Origin: Amycolatopsis thermophila
GTDB lineage: Bacteria; Actinomycetota; Actinomycetes; Mycobacteriales; Pseudonocardiaceae
DNA length: 64,000 nucleotides
Assembly (NCBI RefSeq): GCF_030814215.1
Contig: NZ_JAUSUT010000001.1
Coordinates: 6,138,001 to 6,202,000, forward strand
Direction: 5' to 3'
Shown here in pieces: positions 50,316 through 58,542 of the stretch; position 1 is the first letter of the stretch; the number at the start of each line of letters is the position of its first letter. The position numbers and the translations under genes are program-made. Under the pieces are notes generated by a model, which saw only the letters and a program-made list of their open reading frames with translations, searched no databases and was not told the origin of the DNA.

Positions 50316-51521
50316 ATGACCGGCACCCTCGCCCCGCCCGTCGACGACACCGACCCGTTCGGCCACGACGTCCTCGCCGAACCCGGGCCCCTGCACGCCC
50401 GGTTGCGCGACGCCGGGCCGGTCGTCCACCTGAGCCGCTACGACGTCTACGCCCTCGCGCGGTACGAGCACGTGCACGCCGCGCTGGTGGACTGGCAGGA
50501 CTTCTCCTCCGCCGCGGGCGTGGGACTGGCCGACTTCCACACCGAGAAGCCCTGGCGCCCGCCGAGCCTGCTGCTGGAAGCCGATCCACCGCACCACGAC
50601 GCGCCGCGCCGCGTGCTGTCCGGCATCCTCGGGCCGCGCGCGCTGCGGAAACTGCGCCAGGAGTGGTTCGCCGCCGCCGAGGAGCTGGTCGAGCGGACCC
50701 TGACCGCCGAACTCGACGTCGTCCCGGCGCTGGCCGAGGCGTTCCCGCTGCGCGTGTTCCCGGACGCGGTCGGCATCGGCCGCGAGGGGCGGGAGAACCT
50801 GCTGCCCTACGGCAATTTCGCCTTCAACGCCTTCGGCCCGCGCAACGACCTCGTCACCGAACTCGCCCCGCGGATGCCGCGGTGGTCGGGCTGGGTGACC
50901 GAGCAGTGCGCCCGCGAGGCGCTCGGCGCGGACGGCTTCGGCGCCGCGATCTGGGCGGCCGCCGACCGGGGCGAGATCACGCCCGAGCAGGCGCCGCTCG
51001 TGGTCCGGTCCCTGCTGACCGCCGGGGTGGACACCACCGTGCACGGCCTGGCCGCGGTGCTCTACGCCTTCGCCACCCATCCGGAGCAGTGGGACCGGCT
51101 GCGCGATCAGCCCCACCTGGCCCGGGTGGCCTTCGACGAGGCGGTGCGCTGGCAGTCGCCGGTGCAGACGTTCTTCCGCACCGCCACGACCGGCACCCGG
51201 ATCGGCTGCGTGACCATCCCGGCGGGCCGCAAGATCCTCATGTTCCTCGGCGCCGCCAACCGGGATCCGCGGCGCTGGGCCGATCCGGACGTCTTCGACC
51301 TGGGCCGCGACCCCTCCGGGCACGTCGGGTTCGGCATGGGCCTGCACCAGTGCGTCGGGCAGCACGTCGCCAGGCTGGAGGCCGAGGCGCTGCTGACCGC
51401 ACTGGCGAAGCGGGTGCGCCGGTTCGAGCTGCTCGGACCGGGCACCCGCCACCTCAACAACACCCTGCGGGCCTGGAAGTCGCTGCCGATGCGGCTGCAC
51501 CTCACTCCGCCGCGCCGGTGA
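50316..51521 (+). CDS. Cytochrome P450, CYP199A-like (candidate para-substituted benzoate O-demethylase)
   Basis: 401 residues. Heme Cys346 in FGMGLHQCVGQ, ExxR as Glu275/Arg278 in FDEAVRWQSP, I-helix TAGVDTTVHG. Blocks KPWRPPSLLLEADPPHHD, LPYGNFAFNAFGPRN and VQTFFRTATTGT recall CYP199A enzymes that demethylate 4-methoxybenzoate and related lignin aromatics; this is from memory of the family, not a search. GGAGG sits five bases before ATG 50316. The adjacent single-chain reductase replaces the separate ferredoxin and ferredoxin reductase of classical CYP199 systems. It converges on the broken ABC permease with a 20-nt overlap. Confidence 0.9.
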   Translation: MTGTLAPPVDDTDPFGHDVLAEPGPLHARLRDAGPVVHLSRYDVYALARYEHVHAALVDWQDFSSAAGVGLADFHTEKPWRPPSLLLEADPPHHDAPRRVLSGILGPRALRKLRQEWFAAAEELVERTLTAELDVVPALAEAFPLRVFPDAVGIGREGRENLLPYGNFAFNAFGPRNDLVTELAPRMPRWSGWVTEQCAREALGADGFGAAIWAAADRGEITPEQAPLVVRSLLTAGVDTTVHGLAAVLYAFATHPEQWDRLRDQPHLARVAFDEAVRWQSPVQTFFRTATTGTRIGCVTIPAGRKILMFLGAANRDPRRWADPDVFDLGRDPSGHVGFGMGLHQCVGQHVARLEAEALLTALAKRVRRFELLGPGTRHLNNTLRAWKSLPMRLHLTPPRR

Positions 51522-52959
51522 GCGACACCGGGTTCGGCCGGGTCGCGGACAGCGCCGTCCACAGGCTCGTCACGCCGGTCACCGCGAACGCGCCCGCCAC
51601 CACGACGGCGATCAGGCCCCACGGGACCACCAGGACCGTCTGCCCGGTGACGCGGCCGGTGGCCGACGAGATGCCGATCAGCGTCAGCGCGGCCGCGAGA
51701 CCGCCCAGGACCAGGCCGATCCCGGTGACCGCACCGGACTCGAGCACCGCCGAACGCACCACCTGACCGCGGGTCAGGCCGGTCACCCGCGCCACGGCGA
51801 ACTCGCGGCGGCGGTCCGCGGCCGCGATGACCACGGCGTTGATCACCGCGATCAGCGCGTACAGCCCGGCCGGGCCCATGATCACCGTCATGATGCCGTT
51901 GCCGGTATCCTGCTGCCGGGAGCCGGCCGCGGCGAGGTAGTCGTCCACTGTGGTCACTTCGCCGCGGGTGGCGAGGTGCGCGCGCACCGCCGCGGCGTCG
52001 GCTCCGGGGGCGAGCCGCACGACCCCCTGGGGCAGCAGGAATTCCGCACCGCCGAGGGATTCCGGTAGCACGGCCACCACCCGCAGGTCCAGTCGCGGTC
52101 ACCGATCCGCACGGTCACGGAGCTGCCGGCCGGCGGGAAACCGGCGGCGACCGCGATGCTGGCGCCGGTCAGGTCGGCCAGCGATCCGCTCGCGGGGCCG
52201 CGGGTGTGGGTGGCGGTGTAGGCGGCCGGGTCGACGACAGTGGCGACCCCCTGCTCGGTCTCGGTGTCGACGCCGGAGTCGGGGTCGGGGTCCTCGGTGC
52301 GGGTGATGACCGAGACCGGTACCCGGCTCTGCGGGGACACCACCCCACCAACGTCCAGATCCGACGGTCCGGTCGTGGTGACCACCAGGTCGCCGCGGAG
52401 GCCGGCGCGTTTCGCGCAGGGCCTCCATCGGCCGGACCTTCGCGGCCCGCCGGGACGCGGCGAGCACGCCCACCACCGCCACACCCAAGCCGACACCCGG
52501 GGAGACGCCGAGGATCCAGTCCTGCCGGCGCGCGGTGAACGTCGCCGGGACGAACCCGAGGTCGTGCAGCAACCAGGTCTGCGCGCGCATCGCCAGCAGG
52601 CCGAGCGGGACGCCGGCGCCGGTGCCGATCACGCCCAGCAGCAGGGCTTCCGACAGCAGCAGGCGGCGCACCTGGCCGCGGGCGCCACCGACGAGCCGCA
52701 GCAGCGCGAGGTCGCGGCGGCGCTGGGCGACCGTGAAGGCGAAGGTCGAGCTGACGATGAACACCGCGAGGAACGCGGAAACGGCCGGCGTCAGGCCGAG
52801 CAGGGTGATCGCCTCGACGGCCTCGCCGCCCGCGGTCGCCGCGGACACGAGGATCAGCAGCGACGACTGGACGAGCGCGACGCCGAGGCACACGGTCAGG
52901 ATCGCGCCGAGGAACAGCTGCCAGCGGTCGGTGAAGGTGTGCCAGGACAGGCGCAGCAC
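51502..52959 (-). pseudogene. FtsX-type ABC exporter permease, broken by an internal deletion and a second frameshift
   Basis: The 5' part (52959 to about 52415) encodes a first FtsX module: LRLSWHTFTDRW, TFAFTVAQRRRDLALLRLVG and GVLAASRRAAKVRPMEALRE. The frame then shifts, and AGLRGDLVVTTTGPSDLDVGG to VTVRIGDRDW is read in a second frame (to about 52095). At that point loss of one base (GACTGGACCTGC where GACCTGGACCTGC is expected) shifts to a third frame with VVAVLPESLGG and a final FtsX module ending LTGAAE. The normal central helix between the modules is missing. GTG 52959 follows the ATPase stop by 2 nt. A sequencing error could explain one shift but not the deletion. Confidence 0.8.
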
Positions 52960-52961
52960 GG

Positions 52962-53692
52962 TCAGGCCTCCAGCCGGGCCAGGCGGTCGGCGACCTCGCG
53001 CGCGGTCGGTGCCGTGGCGTGGTCGACGATCCGGCCGTCGCGCAGGAACACCACCGACTCGGCACTGGCCGCGGCGGCGGGGTCGTGGGTCACCATCACG
53101 ATGCTCTGGCCGCCGGTGACGAGTTCGCGCAGCAGCCCGAGGACGTTCCGGGCCGCGGTGGAGTCGAGGGCGCCGGTGGGTTCGTCGGCGAAGAGCACGC
53201 GGGGCCGGGTGACCATGGCGCGGGCGATCGCGACCCGCTGCTGCTGGCCGCCGGACAGCTCCCGCGGCCGGTGCCGGCGGCGCTCGTCCAGCCCGACGGC
53301 GGCGAGCACCGCGCGAACATCCTTGGTGGACGGACGGGCACCGGCGAGCCGCAGCGGCAAGGCGACGTTCTGTTCCGCGGTGAGCGAGCGGATGAGGTGG
53401 AAGCTCTGGAAGACGAACCCGATGTCGCGGCGGCGCAGGGCGGTGAGGTCGGCGTCCCCGGCGGCGGTCACGACGCCGCGGGGAACGCGACGCTCACGCC
53501 GTCGAGCGCGCGCACGCTGTGGTGCCCGGCGCCGTAGGTGCGGGTGACCGCCCGCAGCTCGACGGCGGGCAGGGCGGGCGCGGTCCGCGCGGCGCGGGTT
53601 CCAGTGGCGTTGTCAGAGGGACGATCCCACCGCGAACGGACGCCGGGGGACAGCGGTGCCGGCCACCGGATGCGGGGTGGGGCCTGCCCCAC
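52962..53692 (-). pseudogene. ABC exporter ATP-binding protein lacking Walker A (pseudogene)
   Basis: The N-terminus PAVELRAVTRTYGAG to LDGVSVAFPAAS runs into a stop near 53468. A second frame resumes with [26 protein letters not shown] and continues through LSGGQQQRVAIARAM, VLFADEPTGALDS and VMVTHDP to the normal end. The roughly 28 residues expected between FPA and RVTAAG, including the GPSGSGKST P-loop, are absent, so the product could not bind ATP normally. The true start is unclear: no good ATG/GTG exists in the N-terminal frame after the hairpin at 53672-53697. It pairs with the broken permease downstream. Confidence 0.8.
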
Positions 53693-53697
53693 CCCGC
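53672..53697 (-). terminator. Hairpin downstream of the universal stress protein gene
   Basis: A perfect 12-bp inverted repeat (GCGGGGTGGGGC and its complement, 2-bp centre) lies 11 bp past the stress-protein stop on the same strand. No T-tract. It separates that gene from the broken ABC genes. Confidence 0.6.
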
Positions 53698-53707
53698 CAC
53701 CCGCCGA

Positions 53708-54556
53708 CTACTCCGGCCGGACCACGAGCACGGGACACTCCGCGTGGTGGATCAGCGCCTGGCTCGTCGAGCCGAGCACCAGTCCGCGGAACCCGCCCCG
53801 CCCGCGGCTGCCCACCACCACCAGCTGCGCCCGTGCGCTGCGGGACAGCAGCTCGTCCCGCGGCCGGTCCCGCACCACGACCCGCTCGACCGGCACGTCC
53901 GGGTAGCGCTCCCGCCAGCCGGCGAGCCGCTCGGCCAGCAGCCGCTGCTGTTCGCGCTCCACCTCGGCCCAGTCGAGGTCCGGGGCGGGCAGCGGGACAC
54001 CGTAGTCGGCGTCGCTCCAGGCGTGGACCGCCACCAGCGGCACCTCGCGCCAGGCCGCCTCGTCGAAGGCGACCGCCAGTGCCCGCTCGCTGGTGGGGCT
54101 GCCGTCGACCCCCGCCACCACGGGGCCGCTCGCGTCCGGCCGCCCGCGCACCACCGCGACCGGGCAGTGCGCGTGCGCGCTCACCGACACCGCGGTCGAT
54201 CCGGCCAACATCCCCGTGAACCCACCCCGGCCGGACGAGCCCAGGACGATCATCCGCGCCGTCCGCGACAGCTCCAGCAGCAGCGGAGCCGCCGGCTCCA
54301 GCGGCATCTCCGTCGACACCGTCACCTCGCCGGCCTCGCGCGCGGCGTCGGCGAGCAGCTGCTGCCCGGCGCGCTCCAGCTCGTCGAAGAAACTCTGCGG
54401 CACCGGCAGCCCGCCGTCGAACCGCCCGCCGGTGACGTCGGCGGCGTAGACCAGGCGCAGCGGCAGCTTGCGCAGCGCCGCCTCACCCGCCGCCCACCGC
54501 ACGGCCTCCAGCGCCGCCGCCGAACCGTCCACACCCACCACGATCTCGTCCGCCAT
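53708..54556 (-). CDS. Tandem universal stress protein (two UspA domains)
   Basis: 282 residues, two UspA modules (about 1-140 and 145-282). Each begins with the VGVDGS or AGVDGSP strand-loop and ends with an ATP-binding signature: GSSGRGGFTGMLAGSTAVSV in module 1 and GSRGRGGFRGLVLGSTS in module 2 (GxxGxGG-x9-GS). Actinobacterial double Usp proteins bind ATP and act in dormancy or redox stress. ATG 54556 faces the quinone reductase promoter. Confidence 0.93.
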   Translation of the reverse strand: MADEIVVGVDGSAAALEAVRWAAGEAALRKLPLRLVYAADVTGGRFDGGLPVPQSFFDELERAGQQLLADAAREAGEVTVSTEMPLEPAAPLLLELSRTARMIVLGSSGRGGFTGMLAGSTAVSVSAHAHCPVAVVRGRPDASGPVVAGVDGSPTSERALAVAFDEAAWREVPLVAVHAWSDADYGVPLPAPDLDWAEVEREQQRLLAERLAGWRERYPDVPVERVVVRDRPRDELLSRSARAQLVVVGSRGRGGFRGLVLGSTSQALIHHAECPVLVVRPE

Positions 54557-54576
54557 GTGCCCCACGCTACCCACGC

Positions 54577-54607
54577 TTGACCTCCACCGCGGTGGAGGTT
54601 GCAGCCT
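54577..54607 (+). promoter_or_regulatory. MerR-type promoter with a perfect 20-bp palindrome ahead of the quinone reductase gene
   Basis: TTGACC at 54577-54582 is a good -35 box. A perfect palindrome ACCTCCACCG/CGGTGGAGGT spans 54580-54599 and occupies the spacer. A -10 at 54602-54607 would leave a 19-bp spacer, the over-long spacing that MerR-family activators correct by twisting DNA. The ATG is at 54614, so the transcript may be nearly leaderless. No merR gene is in the window. Confidence 0.65.
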
Positions 54608-54613
54608 GGGCGC

Positions 54614-55555
54614 ATGCGCGTGATCGAGGCGGAGCGGTTCGGCGGACCGGAGGTGCTGCGGGTCAAGACGGTGCCCGACCCGCGTCCCGGCCCGGGGCAG
54701 GTCGTGGTCGAGGTCAAGGTCGCGGGGGTGCTCTCGATCGACACGGTGATCCGGCGCGGCGAAGCCGGCGACCTGTTCCCGGTGTCCCCGCCCTACGTGC
54801 CCGGTGCCGGCGCGGCGGGGCAGGTCGCCGAACTCGGGGACGGGGTGGACCGGTCGTGGTGCGGGCAGTGGGTGCTGGCCGACGTCGACGGCGGCGGCTA
54901 CGCCGAACAGGTCCTCGCGACACCCGGTCAGCTGATCCGCGTCCCGCCCGGGGTGGGGCTGCGCGAGGCGATGGCGCTGCTGCACGACGGCGCCACCGCG
55001 CTGGCGGTGTTCGAGCGGGCCGGTGTGCGGCGTGGCGAGACGGTGCTCGTCCAGCCCGCTGGGGGTGGGCTGGGCAGCCTGCTCGTGCAGCTCGCGCACG
55101 CGGCGGGGGCGCGGGTGACCGGCGCGGCCCGCGGTGCGGAGAAGCTGGAGACGGTACGCGCGCTGGGCGCGGACGCGGTGGTGGACTACAGCGAGCCGGG
55201 GTGGGCCACCCGGGTCGGCCCGGTGGACGTGGTGTTCGACGGCGTCGGCGGCGGGCTGGGCCGGGCGGCGGCGGAACTGGTGGTGCCGGGCGGGCGCTAC
55301 TCCAACTACGGCTTCGCCGGGGGCGCACCGCTGCGGGCGGACGAGGTGAAGCCCGGTGTGACCGCCTACGGGCTGGACCAGCTGCACGACTACGCCCCGG
55401 GCCGCCGGGACCGGGCCCGCCGGATGCTCGGCCTGGCCGCCCGCGGCAAGGTGCGCACGGTCATCGGGCAGACCTTCCCGCTGGCCCGCGCCGCCGACGC
55501 CCACCGGGCGCTGGAGGCACGTGCCGCGAAGGGCAAGACCCTGCTGGTGGTCTAG
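54614..55555 (+). CDS. Zinc-binding-dehydrogenase-like NADPH:quinone oxidoreductase
   Basis: 313 residues, MDR superfamily, QOR-like (no structural or catalytic zinc Cys sets). A GroES-like N-terminus (GPEVLRVKTVPDPRPGPGQVV) is followed by a Rossmann NADPH site VLVQPAGGGLGSLLVQLA, the standard quinone-reductase motif with AAGG-type loop. It reduces quinones or enones. ATG 54614 lies 7 bp after a proposed -10, and no ribosome site is visible, suggesting leaderless translation. Control by an unlinked MerR-family activator is inferred from the promoter dyad. Confidence 0.88.
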   Translation: MRVIEAERFGGPEVLRVKTVPDPRPGPGQVVVEVKVAGVLSIDTVIRRGEAGDLFPVSPPYVPGAGAAGQVAELGDGVDRSWCGQWVLADVDGGGYAEQVLATPGQLIRVPPGVGLREAMALLHDGATALAVFERAGVRRGETVLVQPAGGGLGSLLVQLAHAAGARVTGAARGAEKLETVRALGADAVVDYSEPGWATRVGPVDVVFDGVGGGLGRAAAELVVPGGRYSNYGFAGGAPLRADEVKPGVTAYGLDQLHDYAPGRRDRARRMLGLAARGKVRTVIGQTFPLARAADAHRALEARAAKGKTLLVV

Positions 55556-55584
55556 GCCGTGCCCTGGATCGGGCGCGGACCGGT

Positions 55585-56427
55585 TCATCGGCGGGCGGCC
55601 ACCACCGCGCCGGTGAGGACCAGGGCGCAGCCGATCAGCTGCGACGGTGACAGCCGCTCCCCCAGCACCAGCGCGCCCAGCACGACCGCGCCCACCGGGG
55701 TGAGCAGGAGCAGCACCGCGCCGACGTGACTGGGCAGCCGCGGCGCGCCGACCGCGACCAGCAGCCACCCCAGGACCTGCCCGGACACGGCGACCAGCAC
55801 CAGCCAGCCGATCGCGGCCCAGCCGGGCGCGAGGTCGAGCCCGTACCCGAGCAGCCCGGCGATCGCGGAGACGATCGCCGCGGAGGCGGTCACCACGAAG
55901 TACGGCCGGCGGGTGCGGCCGTCCTGCCCGCCGCGCCGCAGCAGGAACAGGAACGCCGAGTAGCACAGCGCGGCCAGCGAGGCGTGGATCGCCCCGGCCA
56001 GTGGCGCCGGCCCGGTCGAACCGCCGGTCAGACCCGCCGCGAGCACCACCCCGGGCAGCACGAGCACCACGGCCAGGAGGTAGCGGGGCGGCACCCGCTC
56101 CCGGTCGACCAGCCACGCGATCAGCGGCACGATCACGACCTGCAGGTTCACCAGCACCGTCGACAGCCCGGCACCGACCTCGCCGATCGCCTGTGTCCAC
56201 AACAGACTGTCACCGGCGAAGAACACCCCTGCGAGTGCCGCGCGGACGACGTCGGCCCGGCTCGCCGCCCCGGCTCGTTCCCGTGCGGCGAGCACCGCCA
56301 GCGGCGGCAGCGCGAGCAGGCAGCGGTAGAACGACGCCGTCCCCGGCGCGGTCCCGGACAGCTCGATCAGCACGGCCGAGGCGGAGACGGTCAGCGCCCC
56401 CGTCGCGACTCCCCAGGCAGGTCGCAT
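55585..56427 (-). CDS. EamA/DMT-family transporter
   Basis: 280 residues, about ten membrane helices in two EamA repeats (first about 5-135, second about 145-278). The second-repeat end LLTPVGAVVLGALVLGERLSPSQ with IGCALVLTGAVVAARR carries the typical GE(R/K)ls signature. Such permeases export metabolites, amino acids or drugs; substrate unknown. ATG 56427 is divergent from the CGNR gene with a 10-bp dyad in between, so the transporter is probably under that regulator. Confidence 0.9.
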   Translation of the reverse strand: MRPAWGVATGALTVSASAVLIELSGTAPGTASFYRCLLALPPLAVLAARERAGAASRADVVRAALAGVFFAGDSLLWTQAIGEVGAGLSTVLVNLQVVIVPLIAWLVDRERVPPRYLLAVVLVLPGVVLAAGLTGGSTGPAPLAGAIHASLAALCYSAFLFLLRRGGQDGRTRRPYFVVTASAAIVSAIAGLLGYGLDLAPGWAAIGWLVLVAVSGQVLGWLLVAVGAPRLPSHVGAVLLLLTPVGAVVLGALVLGERLSPSQLIGCALVLTGAVVAARR

Positions 56428-56449
56428 CCCGTCCGGCTACCCCCTGGAC

Positions 56450-56479
56450 CTAACGACCAAACGCGGTTATGGTCGTTAG
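56450..56479. promoter_or_regulatory. Perfect 10-bp inverted repeat abutting the CGNR start codon
   Basis: CTAACGACCA and TGGTCGTTAG, spaced by 10 bp, occupy the whole 52-bp divergent gap and end directly against ATG 56480. This is a strong candidate operator for autoregulation by the CGNR protein and for control of the EamA transporter. Confidence 0.6.
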
Positions 56480-57031
56480 ATGTTCGTCGGTGGGCACGTG
56501 GCGCTGGACCTGGTGAACACGGTGGCCTGGCGGCTGGACCCGTCACGCCGGGAGGACCGGCTCCGCGACGACGAGGCGCTGCGCGACTGGGCGGTGTCCG
56601 CGGGGATCGCGTCCGGCCCGGCGGTGGCCGGCGGGGTGGCACAGGTGCGCGACCTGCGGGAGGCGGCCTACCGGGTGCTGCACCCGATGGCGACGGCGGG
56701 CTCCGCGCCGCGGCGGCGGGCGGCCGCGGACTTCGAGCCCCTGCGGGGCCCGGTACTGGACGCGCTGGCCCGGGCCGAGGTCGTGTCGGTGGTGCCGCTG
56801 GAGTGGCGGATCCCTGTCCGCGCGACGAGCGACCTGCCCGCGGCGCTGGCGCTGGAGGTGTGGCGGCTGCTGCAGTTCGAGGACCTGACCCGCCTGCGCC
56901 AGTGCGCCGACGACGGCTGCGGATGGCTGTTCCTCGACCGCAGCCGCAACGGCTCCCGCCGCTGGTGCAGCTCCGCCGACTGCGGCAACCGGGAACGGGC
57001 TCGACGCCACTACCGCCGCGGCCGGGCCTGA
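56480..57031 (+). CDS. CGNR zinc-finger (ABATE-domain) transcriptional regulator
   Basis: 183 residues. The N-terminal ABATE domain begins GGHVALDLVNTVAWR, and the C-terminal zinc finger reads RQCADDGCGWLFLD then RRWCSSADCGNRERARRHYRR, the defining CGNR motif. These are stress-linked putative regulators widespread in actinobacteria. ATG 56480 follows the dyad immediately, implying a leaderless mRNA or an operator covering the start. Divergent EamA transporter is the likely target. Confidence 0.9.
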   Translation: MFVGGHVALDLVNTVAWRLDPSRREDRLRDDEALRDWAVSAGIASGPAVAGGVAQVRDLREAAYRVLHPMATAGSAPRRRAAADFEPLRGPVLDALARAEVVSVVPLEWRIPVRATSDLPAALALEVWRLLQFEDLTRLRQCADDGCGWLFLDRSRNGSRRWCSSADCGNRERARRHYRRGRA

Positions 57032-57039
57032 TCCGGGCC

Positions 57040-57469
57040 CGCTGGGCGCGGCCAAACCAGTCCGCGCGCTGTGAGTCGTCGGAGCCGGAGGATGATGACG
57101 GCGACGGTGAGTTCGGCGTGGGTCGGTTCGGCACCGTGGTCGACGCGGTCCGATCCGGGCGACCGCGACCCCGTCGAGCAGCGGCACCAGCGGCGGGTTG
57201 TCCCCCGGCGTGGCCGGCGGTGAGCAGCACGCATCGGCAGGCCGCGCCCGTCGACGGCGAGGTGGATCGTGGTGCTCAGCCCGCCGCGGGAGCGTCCGAG
57301 TCCTTCCCCTGCGAGGGCGAGGGCGTCGACGGCGCGGGTGCAGCCCCCATTTTCCGGGCCCCAGCCGCGTGCCGGTGCGCCCGGACCACACCCGATCCGT
57401 CACCTCACCCCGACCACCACGCCCAAGATCAAACCAGAACCCACAGCCGGATCAATTACAGGACACCGC
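57040..57469 (-). pseudogene. Decayed IS5-family transposase remnant
   Basis: On the minus strand, about 57380-57150, pieces of an IS5-type transposase are readable: GLGRSRGGLSTTIHLAVDGRGLPMR, then in a second frame LLTAGHAG, then DNPPLVPLLDGVAVARIG in a third. The DGRGLP and TAGHAGDNP blocks are typical of the actinobacterial IS5 group. At least two frameshifts and missing ends make it inactive. The right edge (about 57440-57469) contains GGATCAATTACAGGACACCG, which may be a terminal repeat next to dinB. Nothing else is visible in this 438-bp gap. Confidence 0.65.
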
Positions 57470-58504
57470 CTAGTCCGCGCGCTCGAACTCCGCGCGCACA
57501 CCCAGCAAGCGCACCGGCCGGGTCCATTCGAAACGGTCCAACAGCGACAGTGCCGCGCGCTCGATCTCCCCGCGTTCCCGGGTCGGCGCGGGCAGGGTCA
57601 GGCTGCGGGTGAACGTGAGGAACGGCTTGAACCGCACCTTGACACCGATCCGCACCGCCGGGCGGCCCTCGGCCAGCACGTCCTCCGCGACGCGCGCCGC
57701 CAGCACCGACACCTGCTCGTCGACCGCGGCGCGGTCGGTCAAATCGGTCTGGAAGGTCGTCTCCCGGCTCCGCGAGCGCGCCACGTACGGCGTCGCGGTG
57801 ACCTGGGTGTCGCCGGCGCCCTGGGCGAGCATCCGGTACCACGGGCCCATCGTCGGGCCGAAACGCGCGGCCAGCTCGTCCGGGTCCGCGAGCCCCAGGT
57901 GCCGGACCGTGGTCAGCCCGGCCTCCGCCAGCTTCTTCGCCGTCTTGCGCCCGATCCCCCACAGCGCGTCCGTGGGCAGGTCCGCCATCACCTCGACCCA
58001 GTTCGCCCGGGTCAGCCGGTAGGTACCGGCCGGTTTCGCGAACCCGGTCGCGATCTTGGCGCGCACCTTGTTGTCCCCGATCCCGACCGAGCACGACAGG
58101 CCGGTCGTCTCGGCGACCCGCCGCCGGATGTCCGCGGCCAGGCCCTCCGGGTCATCGGTGCGCGCGCCGACGAACGCCTCGTCCCACCCCAGCACCTCCA
58201 CCACCACGGGGAACGAGCGCAGCGTCGCCATGACCCGTTCGGAGACCTCCTCGTAGGCCTCCTTGTCGACGGGCAGGAACACCGCGTCCGGACAGCGCTT
58301 CGCCGCCAGCCGCAACGGCAGGCCGGACTGGACGCCGAACTCGCGGGCCTCGTAGGACGCGGTGGCCACCACGGCCCGCTCCCCCGGGTCGCCGTTCCCG
58401 CCGACCACCACCGGTTTCCCGCGCAGCTCGGGGTGCCGGGCGACCTCGACCGCCGCGATGAACTGGTCCAGGTCCACGTGCAGGACCCAGTCGCCGGCAG
58501 ACAC
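57470..58504 (-). CDS. dinB: Y-family DNA polymerase (DNA polymerase IV)
   Basis: 344 residues. Error-prone translesion polymerase with palm residues in HVDLDQFIAAVE and LGWDEAFVG; the family more often has MDAFFASVE and SIDEAY, so this is a divergent actinobacterial DinB. SCSVGIGDNKVRAKIATGFAKPAG (two blocks) and the helix-hairpin-helix LWGIGRKTAKKLAEAGL are standard. The little-finger domain ends in RLLGVRAEFERAD without a beta-clamp-binding QLxLF tail. GTG 58504 is preceded by GGAG at short spacing. The IS5 remnant ends at its stop codon. Confidence 0.9.
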   Translation of the reverse strand: MSAGDWVLHVDLDQFIAAVEVARHPELRGKPVVVGGNGDPGERAVVATASYEAREFGVQSGLPLRLAAKRCPDAVFLPVDKEAYEEVSERVMATLRSFPVVVEVLGWDEAFVGARTDDPEGLAADIRRRVAETTGLSCSVGIGDNKVRAKIATGFAKPAGTYRLTRANWVEVMADLPTDALWGIGRKTAKKLAEAGLTTVRHLGLADPDELAARFGPTMGPWYRMLAQGAGDTQVTATPYVARSRSRETTFQTDLTDRAAVDEQVSVLAARVAEDVLAEGRPAVRIGVKVRFKPFLTFTRSLTLPAPTRERGEIERAALSLLDRFEWTRPVRLLGVRAEFERAD

Positions 58505-58542
58505 GCGCTCCAATCTAGCCCGCCAGGCCCCACAATGACCCG

